Shown piece by piece: positions 13,031 through 25,900 of a DNA stretch of 64,000 nucleotides; position 1 is the stretch's first letter, and each line of letters begins with the position of its first letter. The stretch covers positions 54,568,501 to 54,632,500 of the forward strand of contig BRKX01000004.1 of assembly GCA_026008535.1 (NCBI GenBank). Reading direction: 5' to 3'. The notes under the pieces were generated by a model. The model was not told the DNA's origin. It did no database searches and saw only the letters and a program-made list of their open reading frames with translations. The translations under genes were made by a program, and so were the position numbers. The stretch comes from Perilla frutescens. Lineage: Eukaryota > Streptophyta > Magnoliopsida > Lamiales > Lamiaceae.

Positions 13031-13732
13031 TAGATATAGATATGCATATGTGGCTGAACTCATTCGAATTTGTTAATAGGAGTTTTGTGACCCGAATGAG
13101 TTGCTACTTAGGTTTGAGCTCGAAAGGCTCGTGGTGCAATTTCTATGAACTTTTAGGGTTTAATATACTTTGAAAATTGAAACTCCCATATTGGTAATAC
13201 ACTAATACTTTGAAAATTGGCGCGACATAATGAGACATTATCTTATACCATCTAATTTAATGATAATGTCAGCGATTAACAAAAAATCTTAAAAACTTTA
13301 GACGACCATAACTTGCTCGTTTTTAATCCAATGCACACAAAAAATATATTTGAAAACTTTAATTAGCATAACTATAATGCTTCGTTAGCATGATGATAAT
13401 ACTTCGTTAGCATAATGATCTGCTATCAAATCCTCCGCGATTTTTATAAGAATTACCAAATTACAATAATACCCCACACAAAAAAAAATTCAAATATTAC
13501 AGAATTGCCACCGTCTTTTTCATCAAATCTGGGCCTTTGATTTTTGAGAATTGTGTGGTGTTAGATGTAGTCTCATTTCTCACATTAAGGGGTGTTTTTA
13601 TATAACCCCTCCCCTATATATATATCTGAACTCATTCGAAATTGTTAAGAGTTTTGTGACCTGAATGGGCTGTTACTTTGGTTTTGAGCTCGAAAGGCTT
13701 GCGGTGCAATTTCTATGAACTTTTAGGGTTGC
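13031..13732. repeat. Pair of about 115-bp direct repeats flanking a 450-bp segment
   Basis: A unit containing 'gagctcgaaaggct' and 'ggtgcaatttctatgaactt' occurs at about 13050-13165 and again at about 13625-13732 with scattered changes. The segment between (about 13170-13617) ends in 'ggggtgtttttatataac' and may be an insertion that duplicated its surroundings. No coding content. Confidence 0.6.
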
Positions 13733-14527
13733 CCATGATTTTTATTAATCTGGGTTTTCAACTTGTGTTGTTTGTTTTCGTAAATCATACTTACTGTTTA
13801 AATGTCATGAATTCGTAATATAATTATTAAGTTCGAATTTGGAAGGCATTGGTGGGACTTAATTAATCAATCCGCAACATTTCAGACATGAAACTGTCTG
13901 TTCTACCTACTAGGCCACCCGATGAAGAAGCGCTACTGGTGAATTGAGAAGAGAGCAAATCAAACAATTTAGAAATCAAAACAGAGTCCCATATATAAAT
14001 ATTAACCGCATGAAATAGCAATTTGAAATGGATAAAACTGCTCGTCTTTATTTACGTGAAGATGATAGATAATTAATTCCACAAACTGAGGGGATCCTAA
14101 TTTCTGTCGTTCAAGAAAAAGGAATCGACCACAATTAGAGTCAACTTAGCAGTTAATTAATTATTAAGGGTCAATTGCTTTAAAATACATCAGCTTTGGG
14201 GTATTTTTGGTTTTTTACGCGTTTTAAAAAACGTGGTTTTAATAACATGAATTTAGCAATTGTTTAATTTTTTACATGATTTTCAAATTTCGATCAACTA
14301 AAGTAACGTGGTTGTCGGAGATTTCAACATCTATATCTACGTGAACACTAAATTGTTTATAATACACGCATTTTTGATAGCCCGATTTTGAAAATCACGT
14401 GAAAAACCAAACAAGTGTTTAAGTTCATGCCATTAAAACTACATTTTTTACAATGTGTGAAAAAACCAAAAACATCCCAAAATTTATATATTTTAAGGCA
14501 ATTAATCCATTAATAAGCAACATTATG
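13733..14527. other. Intergenic, nothing recognised
   Basis: No frame, RNA gene or bounded repeat seen. An inverted similarity between about 14210-14280 and 14390-14470 ('aaaacatgaatttagcaat' style phrases) suggests a small old foldback. Confidence 0.35.
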
Positions 14528-14534
14528 TTGCTTC

Positions 14535-14794
14535 CCGAGAAAATTTCACTTTTGGTCCCACAGGACACACCTCAGTTCGATTTTGGTCCCGATACTATCA
14601 TTTTTTATCCCAAACGGAGAAAATATCGATTTTGATCCCGCTTTTGACCTAAAAATCATGGGATCAAAATTGATAATTTTAAATATATGGGACTAAAACT
14701 GAGCGATTTTTTTGAAAAAGAACCAAAATTGATAATATCGGGACCAAAATCGAACTGAGATGTGTCCTATGGAACCAAAAGTGAAATTTTCTCG
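14535..14794. mobile_element. Foldback MITE with long inverted repeats (260 bp)
   Basis: The two halves are inverted copies. Both ends read CGAGAAAATTTCACTTTTGG and continue similarly for about 70 bp (aggacacacctcagttcgat). The element is bordered by the direct repeat TTGCTTC (14528-14534, 14795-14801). Its ends match those of the larger element at 28545-29716, so it is probably a deletion derivative of the same Mutator-like family. Short frames at 14453-14635 and 14762-14965 fall in or across it and are not genes. Confidence 0.75.
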
Positions 14795-14801
14795 TTGCTT
14801 C

Positions 14802-15408
14802 GCTGTTTTTTCTTTTCTATTTCTTCCTTATGGGTAACGAGCGTTAACAATAATCGAGACGACTGTACTAGAAAAATCACATGCAACGTGAACATGAAAA
14901 GCTTACCCATTTTACTACCAAGTCGGGGTAATATTTTTCTTTTTCTGTTTTTTTTTAATCTGTAAGTCTTGATTAATTATATGAAGTGATCACTAATTCA
15001 CTATATATGGTTAGATTAAAATATGATGAAAAAATAAAAAATAAATATCTCAAAACAGTTCTCGGAATTTCATGCAAGAATATATATATCGTCCGGATTT
15101 GTACAGCCTTGTAAAAGATGCCACGTACAGCTCATTCATCACTAATATTATCGATCAATCAATTCAAATATTGAAAGATCATTAGATTAATTGAAAGAGC
15201 GAATAAATTGTCGTCCGCTACATTATTTAATTGCTAATTTATTTTCAAATTTCGTTTGGTTGCGGATGGATTTTTCATGTAAAATTACTCGAAGCACCCC
15301 ATGCATTACAAATAAGTAAACAAGAAATCACTCAAATCAGACATGTTCCAAAATTTATAATTTTTAATTAATATTTTAGAACCTGAAAGATAAACTAATT
15401 AGCTATCA

Positions 15409-15448
<40 letters not shown>

Positions 15449-16305
15449 ATCGATTTAGAACTTGAAAGATAAACTAATTAGATCATTTTGGGACTTGAAA
15501 GAAGAAATTTATTAATTTAGGATATGATATGAATGATTGAAATTATCCATCTAAAACTCCCAAAATCATGTATTTCAATTCCTTTTTTATTTTTTTTATT
15601 AATATTCAATAAAACTTCTTTCATTATTTTTTATTAAATTGAATAAATAATTTATGAAAAATAATTAAAAAAATTGGCCTCATATTGATAGTTTTCATTT
15701 TTCGGATCCTAAATTGATAACTTCCAGGCCCTAAATTGTTCAAATTCTTATATATATTTTATCACAAAATTGTGTTCTCATAAGGCCACATATGCAACTA
15801 CAATATAAGCCATAGTTTCTAATTCTCAAATGATATTTACTGATTTAGCACATAGAAGGAATGTAAAAGGCGTAGAAATTATGAGTTGAGGAAAACACCG
15901 CTCTTATTTCAATAGCCCACACAATACATAATTTGAGATCTTCGGTCTCAAACTATCTCACTCTTTATCATTAGGTCATCCAAGTGACGGTATAAAACTT
16001 ATTTTAGGTTGCTATATATTAAGGGACTTGCAGGAAATTAACAAGCATAAAAGTGTTAAAATTTCCCTTATTTTGTCTTCTCTAACTCAGCACTATCTAG
16101 GAAAAGAATAACTGTCAAGCAGAGTTCATATGTATGAAATTTTTGGTGTCGACACGTAATTTAACTGTATTGTGTTTACTTCACCATGAAGAAGGTCTCT
16201 GGGACCAAAAATGGACTGCTAATCAAGCCATGAGTAAAAAAGTTGAAATGTAGAGATGTATAAAGAAATTACATTGAAAGTAATGGAAATTATTTGTTTA
16301 GGATA
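14802..16305. other. AT-rich intergenic with (TA)n
   Basis: A TA run lies at about 15413-15446. It is flanked by two direct copies of 'cctgaaagataaactaatta' like sequence (about 15381 and 15458). Otherwise nothing recognised. Confidence 0.4.
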
Positions 16306-17316
16306 TCTATATATATATTATAATACACTTTTGTTTGCCCACCCATTTGCAAAAGGGCACTATAGACATTTTATTTAACATTATATGGGCATTATAGTAA
16401 TATATAGAATTATGCATCATCACATTTAATTTCATTTACTTTTGATACTTTCCATATACGCATATAAAGTGTGTACATAAATAAATGATTGTACTAATCT
16501 ACTTATTATCCCAATTTTTGACGGATAAACATATTTTTTTGAAACAATGTCTCATCTCTTAAATTATTTTTATTTGGTCTAATTACGCTTTCCTTTTCTT
16601 TTTCATATTGTTTCTTGAATATTTATTTACTCTCATCACATTATTCGTTAGTTTAGATTTTTTCAAAAAGTTTAAATTTATATTTTTTGGTCATCTTTCT
16701 ATATAATTTTGATGGACATATATTTTTTTATTTAATCAAACACGAATTATTTTTTCTTTTAATAAATAATAATGTCAGTAATTGCAAATTAAACTATGTA
16801 TCAATGCAAAAATAACAAATTTCATATACAATAAAATGAACCTTGAAATTGATGAATTGAAAATATTTTCTTATTAATCTAAAAATTATTACAACAGTGT
16901 ACCCATTCATTACGTGGAAGAAAAATATAAATTTAAGATATTTAAATTTACATAAAATTAAAATACTAAAAAATTTAAAATCAACATGACAAAAGATCTT
17001 ATATTTTTTTATAAAATTATAATGAAAAACTAAACATACAATAAAACTAATCATTTCCTTTTTGTTTTTGAATTGAGGTAACAGGGAACCGTCAAGATGT
17101 CTCACTTTTACACATGATTTCAACTGTTTGGGTCTTCGCGAAGAGTGGGGACCGACCGAAGCTCACATATATTTGAGATTTGCAGTTCTTTGAAAGTTAT
17201 TATATAGATTTTAGTTTAAATATTTTGTATAATATTAATTTCATATTTACAATTTCTAATAAAATAATAATGACTGTAAATATATTATTCGTGCATCGCA
17301 CGAAGGGTCATTCTAG
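16306..17316 (+). mobile_element. Non-autonomous Helitron (1.0 kb)
   Basis: The 5' end is TCTATATATATATTATAATA, preceded by A. The 3' end is CTAG followed by T, with the hairpin CGTGCATCGCACG about 15 bp upstream of the terminus. The A/T insertion site and the lack of a target duplication fit Helitrons. The interior is AT-rich and non-coding; the minus frame at 16794-17123 is a chance reading. It ends about 300 bp upstream of the GRAS copy 2 start codon, so it may have altered that promoter. Confidence 0.65.
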
Positions 17317-17615
17317 TTAAATATTATATTGAGATGATGATTAATTGAAAGCCGGTAAGTAAACATCCAAGAAGAATTCAAGAAGGAAAGAAAACTTCTC
17401 CGGGAACTTAACCTAAATAAATTCCTTTATGATATATGACCAATGGAGTAGTCTTTCCTCTATTTTATTTTATTTTGTGTCAACATCTAGCACCTACTTG
17501 ATATGTACAGATATATATATTTATATGTTTGTTGTATAAATATTATGATCAATGATACTTACTACCACAGCTCAACTCTCTCTCTCTCTCTCTCAAGAAC
17601 CACCAAGAATTGAAG
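17317..17615 (+). promoter_or_regulatory. Proximal promoter and leader of GRAS copy 2
   Basis: About 300 bp lie between the Helitron 3' end and the ATG. TATA-like sequence occurs at about 17511-17527. A (CT)n run at about 17574-17594 sits just before the ATG and is typical of plant leaders. The transcription start is not determined. Confidence 0.4.
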
Positions 17616-19163
17616 ATGATGCAACAAGAGCTACTTCTTCCCACATGGCCAAACTTGAACGACTTTACAAGCTCGATTCTTGATCATAAGACGCCTTATG
17701 ATCAAGAAATCGATCTTTTTGTGGTTGATGGCCGTGATTTTTCGTGTTCTTTCACTTCTCCTGAGGACTCATCTGTGGTTTCTTCAAACTCATATGATCC
17801 ATCCATGATCCTAGATGAGCTCTTTGATCTAAGAGATTCATGCAGCGAGGTTCAAATATGTTCGGAGATGGATGGATTGGAGACCTTTACAAGGGGAGAT
17901 ATTGATGACATATGTGAATGGATAAATGGAGATGATATCGAAGAAAACTCCCCCTCTCATCTAACCATGGAAGCAGATGGATGGAGTCCCTCTCTCTCAT
18001 CAGAATCCCACCACAACTCCTCTGTATTTTCACAAGCAGAAGGAGCCATGGAAGTAGATGATCAGCTCACTCTCATTCATCTACTAAGGGCTTATGGCGA
18101 GGCAGTGGAGAATGGAGAGAAGGAGCTAGCTGAGGTGATTGTGAACTCGATAAATGATAAGAGTAGCCCTCTTGGAAACACAACACAGCGCGTTGCATAC
18201 AACCTTTTCCAATCCAGGGAGAGCCAAGGGGAGTATTTGAGGGAGGAGTCGAACAAGAACCTTGCATCCGCGTTCACTGTGTTGTACCAGAGCCTCCCAA
18301 ATGGGAGATTTGCACATTTCACAGCTAACTCAGCTATCCTTGACTCCATCCCAGATGATGCAGGGCTGATACAGATTGTGGAGTTCGACGTGGGAGAGGG
18401 AATTCAATGGCCTCCATTGATTGAGGCGCTGAGCAGGAAACAGAAAGCAGTGAAGCTCACATCAATAAGATCAGAGGAGGAATGCACTTCTTCTTCTTGG
18501 AACTTTGATGACACCAAGAAAAGGCTTCTCTCTCATGCCAAACAATATGGTTTGAAACTCCAAATCGAAGAAAAGAGCATTGCAGATGTTGGTAGTGAGC
18601 TGATGAGGATGAAGAAAAGAGGACTAGGCAGAGAATGGCTGGTTTTCAACTGCATGGTGGGGCTTCCACACATGGGGAGACGACGGCCTAGAAGAAGTGT
18701 TGATGAGTTTCTGAAAGAAGCTAAGGCATTGCAGGCTAGTTTGGGGGGCATTGTGATTCTTGGAGATGGAGAAGCTAGGGAGAATTTGAGCAGCTGCTGC
18801 GGTTATGCTTCGTATTTCGACGGTCTCTTGAGACATTACCAAGCTCTCTTTGAATCACTGGAGAGGAACTTCCCAGCTTATCTTGCAGAAGCAAGAGCAG
18901 CCATGGAGAGTCTCTTTCTAGCACCTTTTATGTGTCCAGTTGCTTGGTTCCAAGACTGGGAGGAGACAGGGAAGAGCCGCGATTTTCAGACAGAAATGCA
19001 GTTGGAAGGGAGAAAGATTAGCCTAGGAAGCTTGCTTGAAGCTAAGGAGATGGTGGTTGAAGGAGAGAATTCTTACAATGTGAAGATTGAAGGGATGGGA
19101 GAACATGAGATGGTGTTAAGATGGAAGGAGACACCACTAGTAAGAGTTTCCACTTGGATGTGA
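17616..19163 (+). CDS. GRAS-family transcriptional regulator, NSP2-like (copy 2)
   Basis: An intronless 515-residue protein starting at the first ATG (two consecutive ATG codons; an upstream in-frame TTG is not used as start). Residues 1-140 are acidic and variable. The GRAS domain spans about 146-515: leucine-rich MEVDDQLTLIHLLRAYGEA, a VHIID-like IQIVEFDVGEGIQWPPL (about 252-268), 'LVFNCMVGLPHMGRRRPRRS' (about 342-361), a PFYRE-like FDGLLRHYQALFESLERNFP, and a SAW end MVLRWKETPLVRVSTWM. The 'GIQWPPLIEAL' and 'VFNCMxxLPH' phrases are those of the NSP2/SCL26 clade. The expected role is a nuclear co-regulator in symbiosis, strigolactone or related hormone signalling. Relative to copy 1 at 9403-10959 it keeps the more canonical VHIID context, so it is the better candidate for the ancestral function. 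Confidence 0.87.
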   Translation: MMQQELLLPTWPNLNDFTSSILDHKTPYDQEIDLFVVDGRDFSCSFTSPEDSSVVSSNSYDPSMILDELFDLRDSCSEVQICSEMDGLETFTRGDIDDICEWINGDDIEENSPSHLTMEADGWSPSLSSESHHNSSVFSQAEGAMEVDDQLTLIHLLRAYGEAVENGEKELAEVIVNSINDKSSPLGNTTQRVAYNLFQSRESQGEYLREESNKNLASAFTVLYQSLPNGRFAHFTANSAILDSIPDDAGLIQIVEFDVGEGIQWPPLIEALSRKQKAVKLTSIRSEEECTSSSWNFDDTKKRLLSHAKQYGLKLQIEEKSIADVGSELMRMKKRGLGREWLVFNCMVGLPHMGRRRPRRSVDEFLKEAKALQASLGGIVILGDGEARENLSSCCGYASYFDGLLRHYQALFESLERNFPAYLAEARAAMESLFLAPFMCPVAWFQDWEETGKSRDFQTEMQLEGRKISLGSLLEAKEMVVEGENSYNVKIEGMGEHEMVLRWKETPLVRVSTWM

Positions 19164-19566
19164 AGAAACCGGCAGTGGTGAGCACCCATGTAAAAAGTCG
19201 TGTGTATTTCTATCGAAGTTCTTGAATATATATACAGTAGTAGGTTCTAGTATTCTACAAGGGGGTGTTTACTTTGAGTGATAGTTTGAATTTAATCCAC
19301 CACTTTATTTCTTTGATGGATTGAACAACTTTGAGTTCGTTGGATCATGTAATCCTCAAATACTCAAATCATAAACTCAAGCAATCACCCAAACTAAACG
19401 CCCTTGATTGTAATGGAATGACATAATAGATAGTGAGAATATGATTACTCATAATGTTGAAAACCTGTTTTTGTATACAATAACAAACCTTGTGGAGAGA
19501 GAGAGAGTGCGGAGTATGATATATATAAAAAAACACACACACACACACACAACACTCGTACAACAA

Positions 19567-19621
<55 letters not shown>

Positions 19622-19948
19622 CGGAGTATGATACCAAAAAATAAAAAATAAAACCACCACAATACTTGTACGACAAAGGACTCCTATAAAATCAAGTAAT
19701 AAATATAGGATCAACGAAATATAAAATAGACTGCCAAATCAGGAAACAAACACTACCATGAAAAAAGCAGTAGGAAAGGTTAAAAAGCATCCCAAGCAAG
19801 ATAAAACAGTAGGGTGCTTTCGAATTTATATATCAACTTACATCTGTCAAATCGACTAGATCCAAAGATAAAATGTTGTTATAGTGGGTACACACTATCC
19901 ATCACGAAGTGTAGCATAATGTCATCAATGGGTACTGCAACTCAAAAC
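19164..19948. other. Spacer between GRAS copy 2 and the E1 gene
   Basis: It holds the 3' ends of two convergent genes. A short duplicated block ('gagtgcggagtatgata' ... 'cgtacaacaaagga') appears at about 19505-19569 and 19617-19680, separated by (CA)n and a (GA)n run at 19569-19619. The Ser-Leu repeat frames on the minus strand are microsatellite artefacts. Confidence 0.6.
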
Positions 19949-22900
19949 TTACTTGAAGTATACGGAAACTAGAGGGATATCTACATCGTTGTCGTCTTCA
20001 TCCTCACAAGCGACTACGACGTCAAAATGGCGCCTGTACGCGGGCAGCTCAGCTTTGGCCACGTCTCTCACCAAATCCACCATCTTTTTATCCATGCGCT
20101 CTACGTGCCTCTGGAACATGCTATTGTAGAGCAAGCAGCTTCCAAAGGAGATGCTGTAAGCATTTAAGCCTTTGTTTTTAAGCCATTGGAGAAGGTCTCT
20201 CAGAGTCGGGTTGCCCTTCAACATCCATCTATCCCAAATAGTCCAGCTCAGGTCCTGATGCTTAACGGGTTTCGGAGGGACAGGCTCCGCCATTGAGAAC
20301 AAGGGAAGTGCAAGATTCGCGAATGTGTTTCTGTAGTCTTCTACCTTATGATGTCCATCAAGAACCTTATAGAGCTCGAGGCAGACAAGTCCCGTGGCCA
20401 TAGCTGTCGAGGTTGCAATAGCAGGGATGATTCTTCCGGCAATAAACTTGGCTTTGAGCTTATCAACTTCAGGAATGCTATAGTTCCTCGCCCTCATATT
20501 GGCAAGACCGGCAATCATGTCCATATGGAAGTTGGTGTCATCATCCTGCACATTCGAAGAAAGTCACGACTGGAAAAGTAGACATTTCTCTCTGACACGA
20601 TGTAACTGTTCAAGGAAACCGATCACTGTGTGACACAGTCATGTTTCACATGGACAAAATACCCACTCGTATTCCTTTTAAGACTGTCAAGATAGGTATC
20701 TCTAGAGCTTGGACGCACAACAGAGGCTGTAAGATTCATTCTTTAAATTTTAATTCAGTTGTGACCAGAAATAGATCAAGCATAGGCACATTATCTAAAG
20801 CTCAAGTACTATCCAAGAATTCGCACATGAGATATTATAGAAAATTTGTTGTATTCCCTATACATCAATACATTTCTATTTCCCTAAGACACTCATGGTT
20901 TCAACAATTTGTATAAATGTTTTAAAAGAAGATATTATGTCACGTTATTGAAGCATGCAACGGTGAAATGAATTCTGGCCACAATCCCTATCTCCATATA
21001 TTCTAGAGCAAACAAGTGGTATAATGGTGAATTTCCAAATGCTCCATAAAATCTGACTCTTCCAGAATGAAAAGAATGTCGTGAAAAATGGCATTTCTGA
21101 GAATAGACTAGAAAAAAGGGGTGAACATGACTAACCTTTTCAAACTGAATAGGATTCATCTTGTAGCCTGCAGGCAAGTTTTTCCGGCACATTTCTAACT
21201 TCATGACCAACTCATCAATGACAACAGCATCATCAATGGATGCAGTTGAGAGACTAGTAGCTTTTTCATCTGTCACGATCTTCGCATCTTTCCTTGGTAA
21301 GAAATCTGGGACAATCACTTGGTCAACTGCATTAGCTAACTTATCTGGAGACTTCACCCACTCAGGAACTGGAATGGCAAAAGTTTCAGCTCGTAATATG
21401 GCAGCTGCCAAGACAAACTGAAGATGGCTGAGATCTTCTTTGGAGAACTGGAGTGGGCGTGGAAAACGCTTTGGTGCAGACCAAAATGGAGTCCCAGTAC
21501 TCGTAGCAGCATCCTCAGGGAATGTATATGTCAACTGCTTGACTCTATTAACAAAGTAGTCCTCGAACCTAATGTCATAAATAATACAAATTAGGCACTT
21601 ATGGGAGACATTCAAAATTTAACAAGAAAGAAAGTATAAATGATCATACTTCAATCGCGCCCAAGTAATGCAATCCTGGAATGTATCACATTTGTCTGTG
21701 TCAAGGCATTCAAGAACCCGTTCCAAAATGTCTCGAGCTTGTGCGTCACCAGCTTTTTTCATTGCAGATATGTACTCACTAGGACTGCTTAGGTAAGCAC
21801 TGACCTCAGTTGGTGTCTTCTCAAGCAAACCCTCAAATTCTGACCTAGCCCATGTTAAGCAATGGTCAATGTTGTGTGGAAATGAATGCACAGTGCACAT
21901 AGGTGCCTGTTTCTCCGGTGGGTCCCTTGATGCACCATAGTTTTCAGTCAGGTGAGGAATAACCATCTGAGTATTGCACTTGGCACCCAAGGTTCCTGAC
22001 TCCAAGAGTGGCTTCTGGAAGTACAAACACCTTTGATCAATATAAAGCCTGGCATTTACATTATCTAGAGCATTGATGACAACACTTAAATTCTCCCAAA
22101 ACTTGTCGTCAAACACATTTTCAGTCTCAGGGTTTGCTCGATTCTGCAAAGCTTCAACATGAAGGCGCGGGTTAATCAAAGCAGCAGCTGAGGAAGCAAC
22201 TGTAGACTTTGCCTGGCCTATGTTCCAATCACGGAATAGAAATTGTCTGCTAAGGTTGCTCTTTTCAATGACATCATCGTCCGTAATAGTCAGCTTTCCT
22301 TCATCACCACAACAAACTCCCATCAGAGCTAAATTTTTCAGAAATTCACACCCTAGTGCACCAGAACCGACAACGTAAATTTTCGCATCCTCAAGTTTCT
22401 TCTGCAACCTTGACCCAAATACAGAGATTTGAGCATCATAACGAGAATTCACAGGCCTTAAGTCACTGGGATCCAAGGGTTCCACCGGAAGAGATTCAAC
22501 GGAATCAAAATAGAAGAACTGTCAAACAAATAAATCTATGAATCAATACTCAATGAATGATGTCAGTACTCATGTCCAATCAAAATTGAATTGTAGCAGA
22601 GAACTAAATCACGCCCAGTAAGAACTATCATTTAGTCTTTTTGTTATTGTAGATAAGATCCTCCTATTACGTATTGACGTATTGTCAAACTTTGACGCAA
22701 TCATTTTAAATACCAAAACTGCAGCGTACCCTTAATGCATGCGAAGAACTAACCTGAAAAATTGGGTGGAACTTTCCTGAGCAAGCCTTCACAACTTCTT
22801 GTCCAACAATACCACCAAACATGGCAGCCATGGGGTTTAGCACGGCTCTAGCACCAAAAGCAAAATTCCTAAGAAGCTTTTGGTCAATTTCTTCCAGTCT

Positions 22901-25900
22901 TCCATCGGAAATGCTGTTGTTTATATTAGCAGCAATGGCTATTAACTTTTGTGCATCTTCTTCAGATCCAGCAAGAGGGAAGCGACCCATTTCCATTCGA
23001 AATTTATCCAGTGCTTGGAATGCTAGGTGAAGGAGAGGCGCACGAGCAAATTTGGCAAAGTCACTAAGAAGGAAATCACCAGGGTCCTTGAGTGCCTCGT
23101 GCAGTGGCTTGAAGTTCAATACTTTAGGCTCTTTAACTTGTGTGACAATACCACCTCTCTCGTATTGAGTATAGTTTGTTGTATCCTCTTCAATGGTGAT
23201 AGAATAAGGCTTAGCATTCATTATCTTTCTCGGTTTTCCATCATTGAGTTCTGTCATCCCCCGCACTTCAGAAAATACAACTAAATCTCCATCCTGGAAC
23301 TCTAGCCTCTCATCGTCAACACAAGTCACAAGAGCTGCATTACTATTGCTAACAGACGCAATAATGCCAGTGTGGGGATCATTACCATCAACATCAGAGA
23401 CAGTAAATTCAGGACCAAAATCACAAAACACACTACCAAAAAGACCTCGAACTTCAGATTTGATGAAAGCAATGGGAGGTTGATGCTGATGGCAATAGTC
23501 ATCGAATTCTATTGCTTTCTCTAAGCTAATATCATTAAATACAACAGCCTGGGAAAAAAAATCCAAATGAGCATATGAGAAAAAAAATCGACCAGCATTT
23601 AGATAGCAACGCTATATATAAGTATGATTGAGGCAGGCATCAATTTCGACACAGAAATACATATGAATTAGCCTAAACAGATTTCCAATAACAAAAATAG
23701 TTCAGGTTAAAAATGAGGTTGCATGAAGATAATGGTAGTAGTGAAAAGAATAGTGATTTTAGTGATGCCGTGCAAGCACCATTTTTCCACATGTTCTAAG
23801 AGACTAAGACATTATATGGTATACAATTTGATATGCCCTCTGAGGCAACAAAATATAAGCACAAATTGTAAGAGGCAAAAGAGTATGTCAGTTGTAAGTA
23901 ACTGCAACATGTTAATTGTTATCAGAAACAGGCCCAATATGGCTGCATTACTATGCATGAACTGAACAATTCGAGCATAGAAAAGGAATATGTCTGCTTA
24001 AAAATGTAAAAATGGTTGAGCATTCAAACTGTAGAACATCTTAGCAAAAACAAGATAATACCAATTAGGTCCTTGCCAGAAATGGCAAGAATAGTTAATG
24101 TACCTGAAAATTAGACAGCTGCTCTTTAGTCAACTCGCTAGTTAATGTAGAAATGATAACTGAATTGTTGAGTTCCTGCAATTTTGCGACAGAAGCAAGA
24201 GCCCTATTCGTTCCTACATCTTCTTCAGAGAAAATAAAGCTGCTAGACAAATCCCATAACTCGACAGTACCCTCATCATGCAGGGTGACAGATTTAACAC
24301 CAGCAAGAATAAGGTTTTTTGCTGTGAACAAACATATACCCCATTATACACAACTAGATATAAACCAGCAGCCAAATAATCAAGCAAATTCATTCTACTG
24401 GCAATAACTTGCGATGATGTGAAAATATTGGAAAGCAAAATAGGGCATTATGATTGATAAGAAAACATAAAAAAAAAAAATCATAGTCGTATTTCAAAAT
24501 ACTGGAAAGGAAAATAAGACAGTATGTTTGTCTAGAAACCACAGAAGAATTATAGTCATGTTCGAAACCATGACATAAAGAAGGGAACTCCACACAGAGG
24601 ATAACTTGATGTATATTCCTTATTAGATGACCCGTTTAATTATATGCCAAATGTCCAATACCTCACGTTCTTATGTCCTACATTTTTACCCTACGGAACC
24701 TGCTAAAGAGTGATTAGGACTAATTAATGAGCAATAACATTTTGCTTGCACAGTAACTGATCTATGTCGGTTGATGCTATATCTAGAGATGGTAAATTGA
24801 TCATGAGATTGGATATGACAAAGGCGTGCAACAGCATGAACTGGGAATACCTATTCGCTATTCTTGATAAACTGGCTTTCCCACCCACTTTAATTAAAGA
24901 CAGGGTTCAGAATGATTGGTTCTTGATTCTTGTAATAGGCAGTCAGCTGGATTTTTCAAGTTCAATGAAGGCTTGGAGTATCTAAGGACCAGCAAGGAGG
25001 CCAAAAGTTCTAGCTGTCATTAAGTTGCGTGGCATCTTATCACAGCAAGAGGAATCCATACAGTGAGAATACATCACTCAGGCACAGCTTTGCAAATCCG
25101 CAAATAACAACAGAATAGTATAACTATACTCAATCTAATCACATGCTCAACGGTCACATGACATTAATAGTGCCATCTGGAAATACATCACAAGCATAAG
25201 AAAACAAATCCACATGATCGCAGATACGTGTGAAAAGGATGGATGTTACGCATGAAACCAGCCCAAAGAAGCAAGCACGACAAATATTTGATTCCTGGAA
25301 GCTGGCATAGTCTTATCTACGAACACATTAAGCAACGATAAACAAAGTTATAAGTCCCCAACGTGATAAGCCTTTTCTTTATGCAAACATTTTCAACAAG
25401 TCGTCAAAGAAGAACACATGATGGTATCATATATATGCAGAATATGCCACGATTTGTGGTATATACACAGCATTCTCATCTACGCCTACCACAAAGAGTC
25501 ACGATCTTCAAATATATATATATATATATAAGAACATGCAAATTCATAGAAGCGAATTCATCATATTATTACGAATAACAAAATCATTACCTATCTCAGC
25601 GCCGAGGCCTTGCATTCCAGAAATGAGAATATTGGAAGCAAACAGCCGTCGCATGGTCTCGCGCCCGTACACGGCCAGCTGACGGCTGTGCAGATCCTCA
25701 TCGATCTCCTGCGGACGACCGTCGCGTATCGGCGCTTTTCCGTTGCCGATGGCGTTGTTAGTGCCGTTGATACTACTTCCTCCTGCCATAGTAACCGTGG
25801 ACGAGGCGGCGGCGGATGCGAAATTGGCGCAGTGCTTCTTGGTCAGCTCGGACGAATCAACAAATCCTAACTCCGCTCCTGCTGTGGTTCTCTTCACAGG

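Noticed and set aside
16794..17123. Minus frame of 109 codons, Phe/Ile/Lys-rich
   Set aside because: Falls inside an AT-rich Helitron; the composition mirrors the DNA.
19369..19714. Overlapping Ser-Leu repeat frames
   Set aside because: Products of (GA)n and (CA)n runs.
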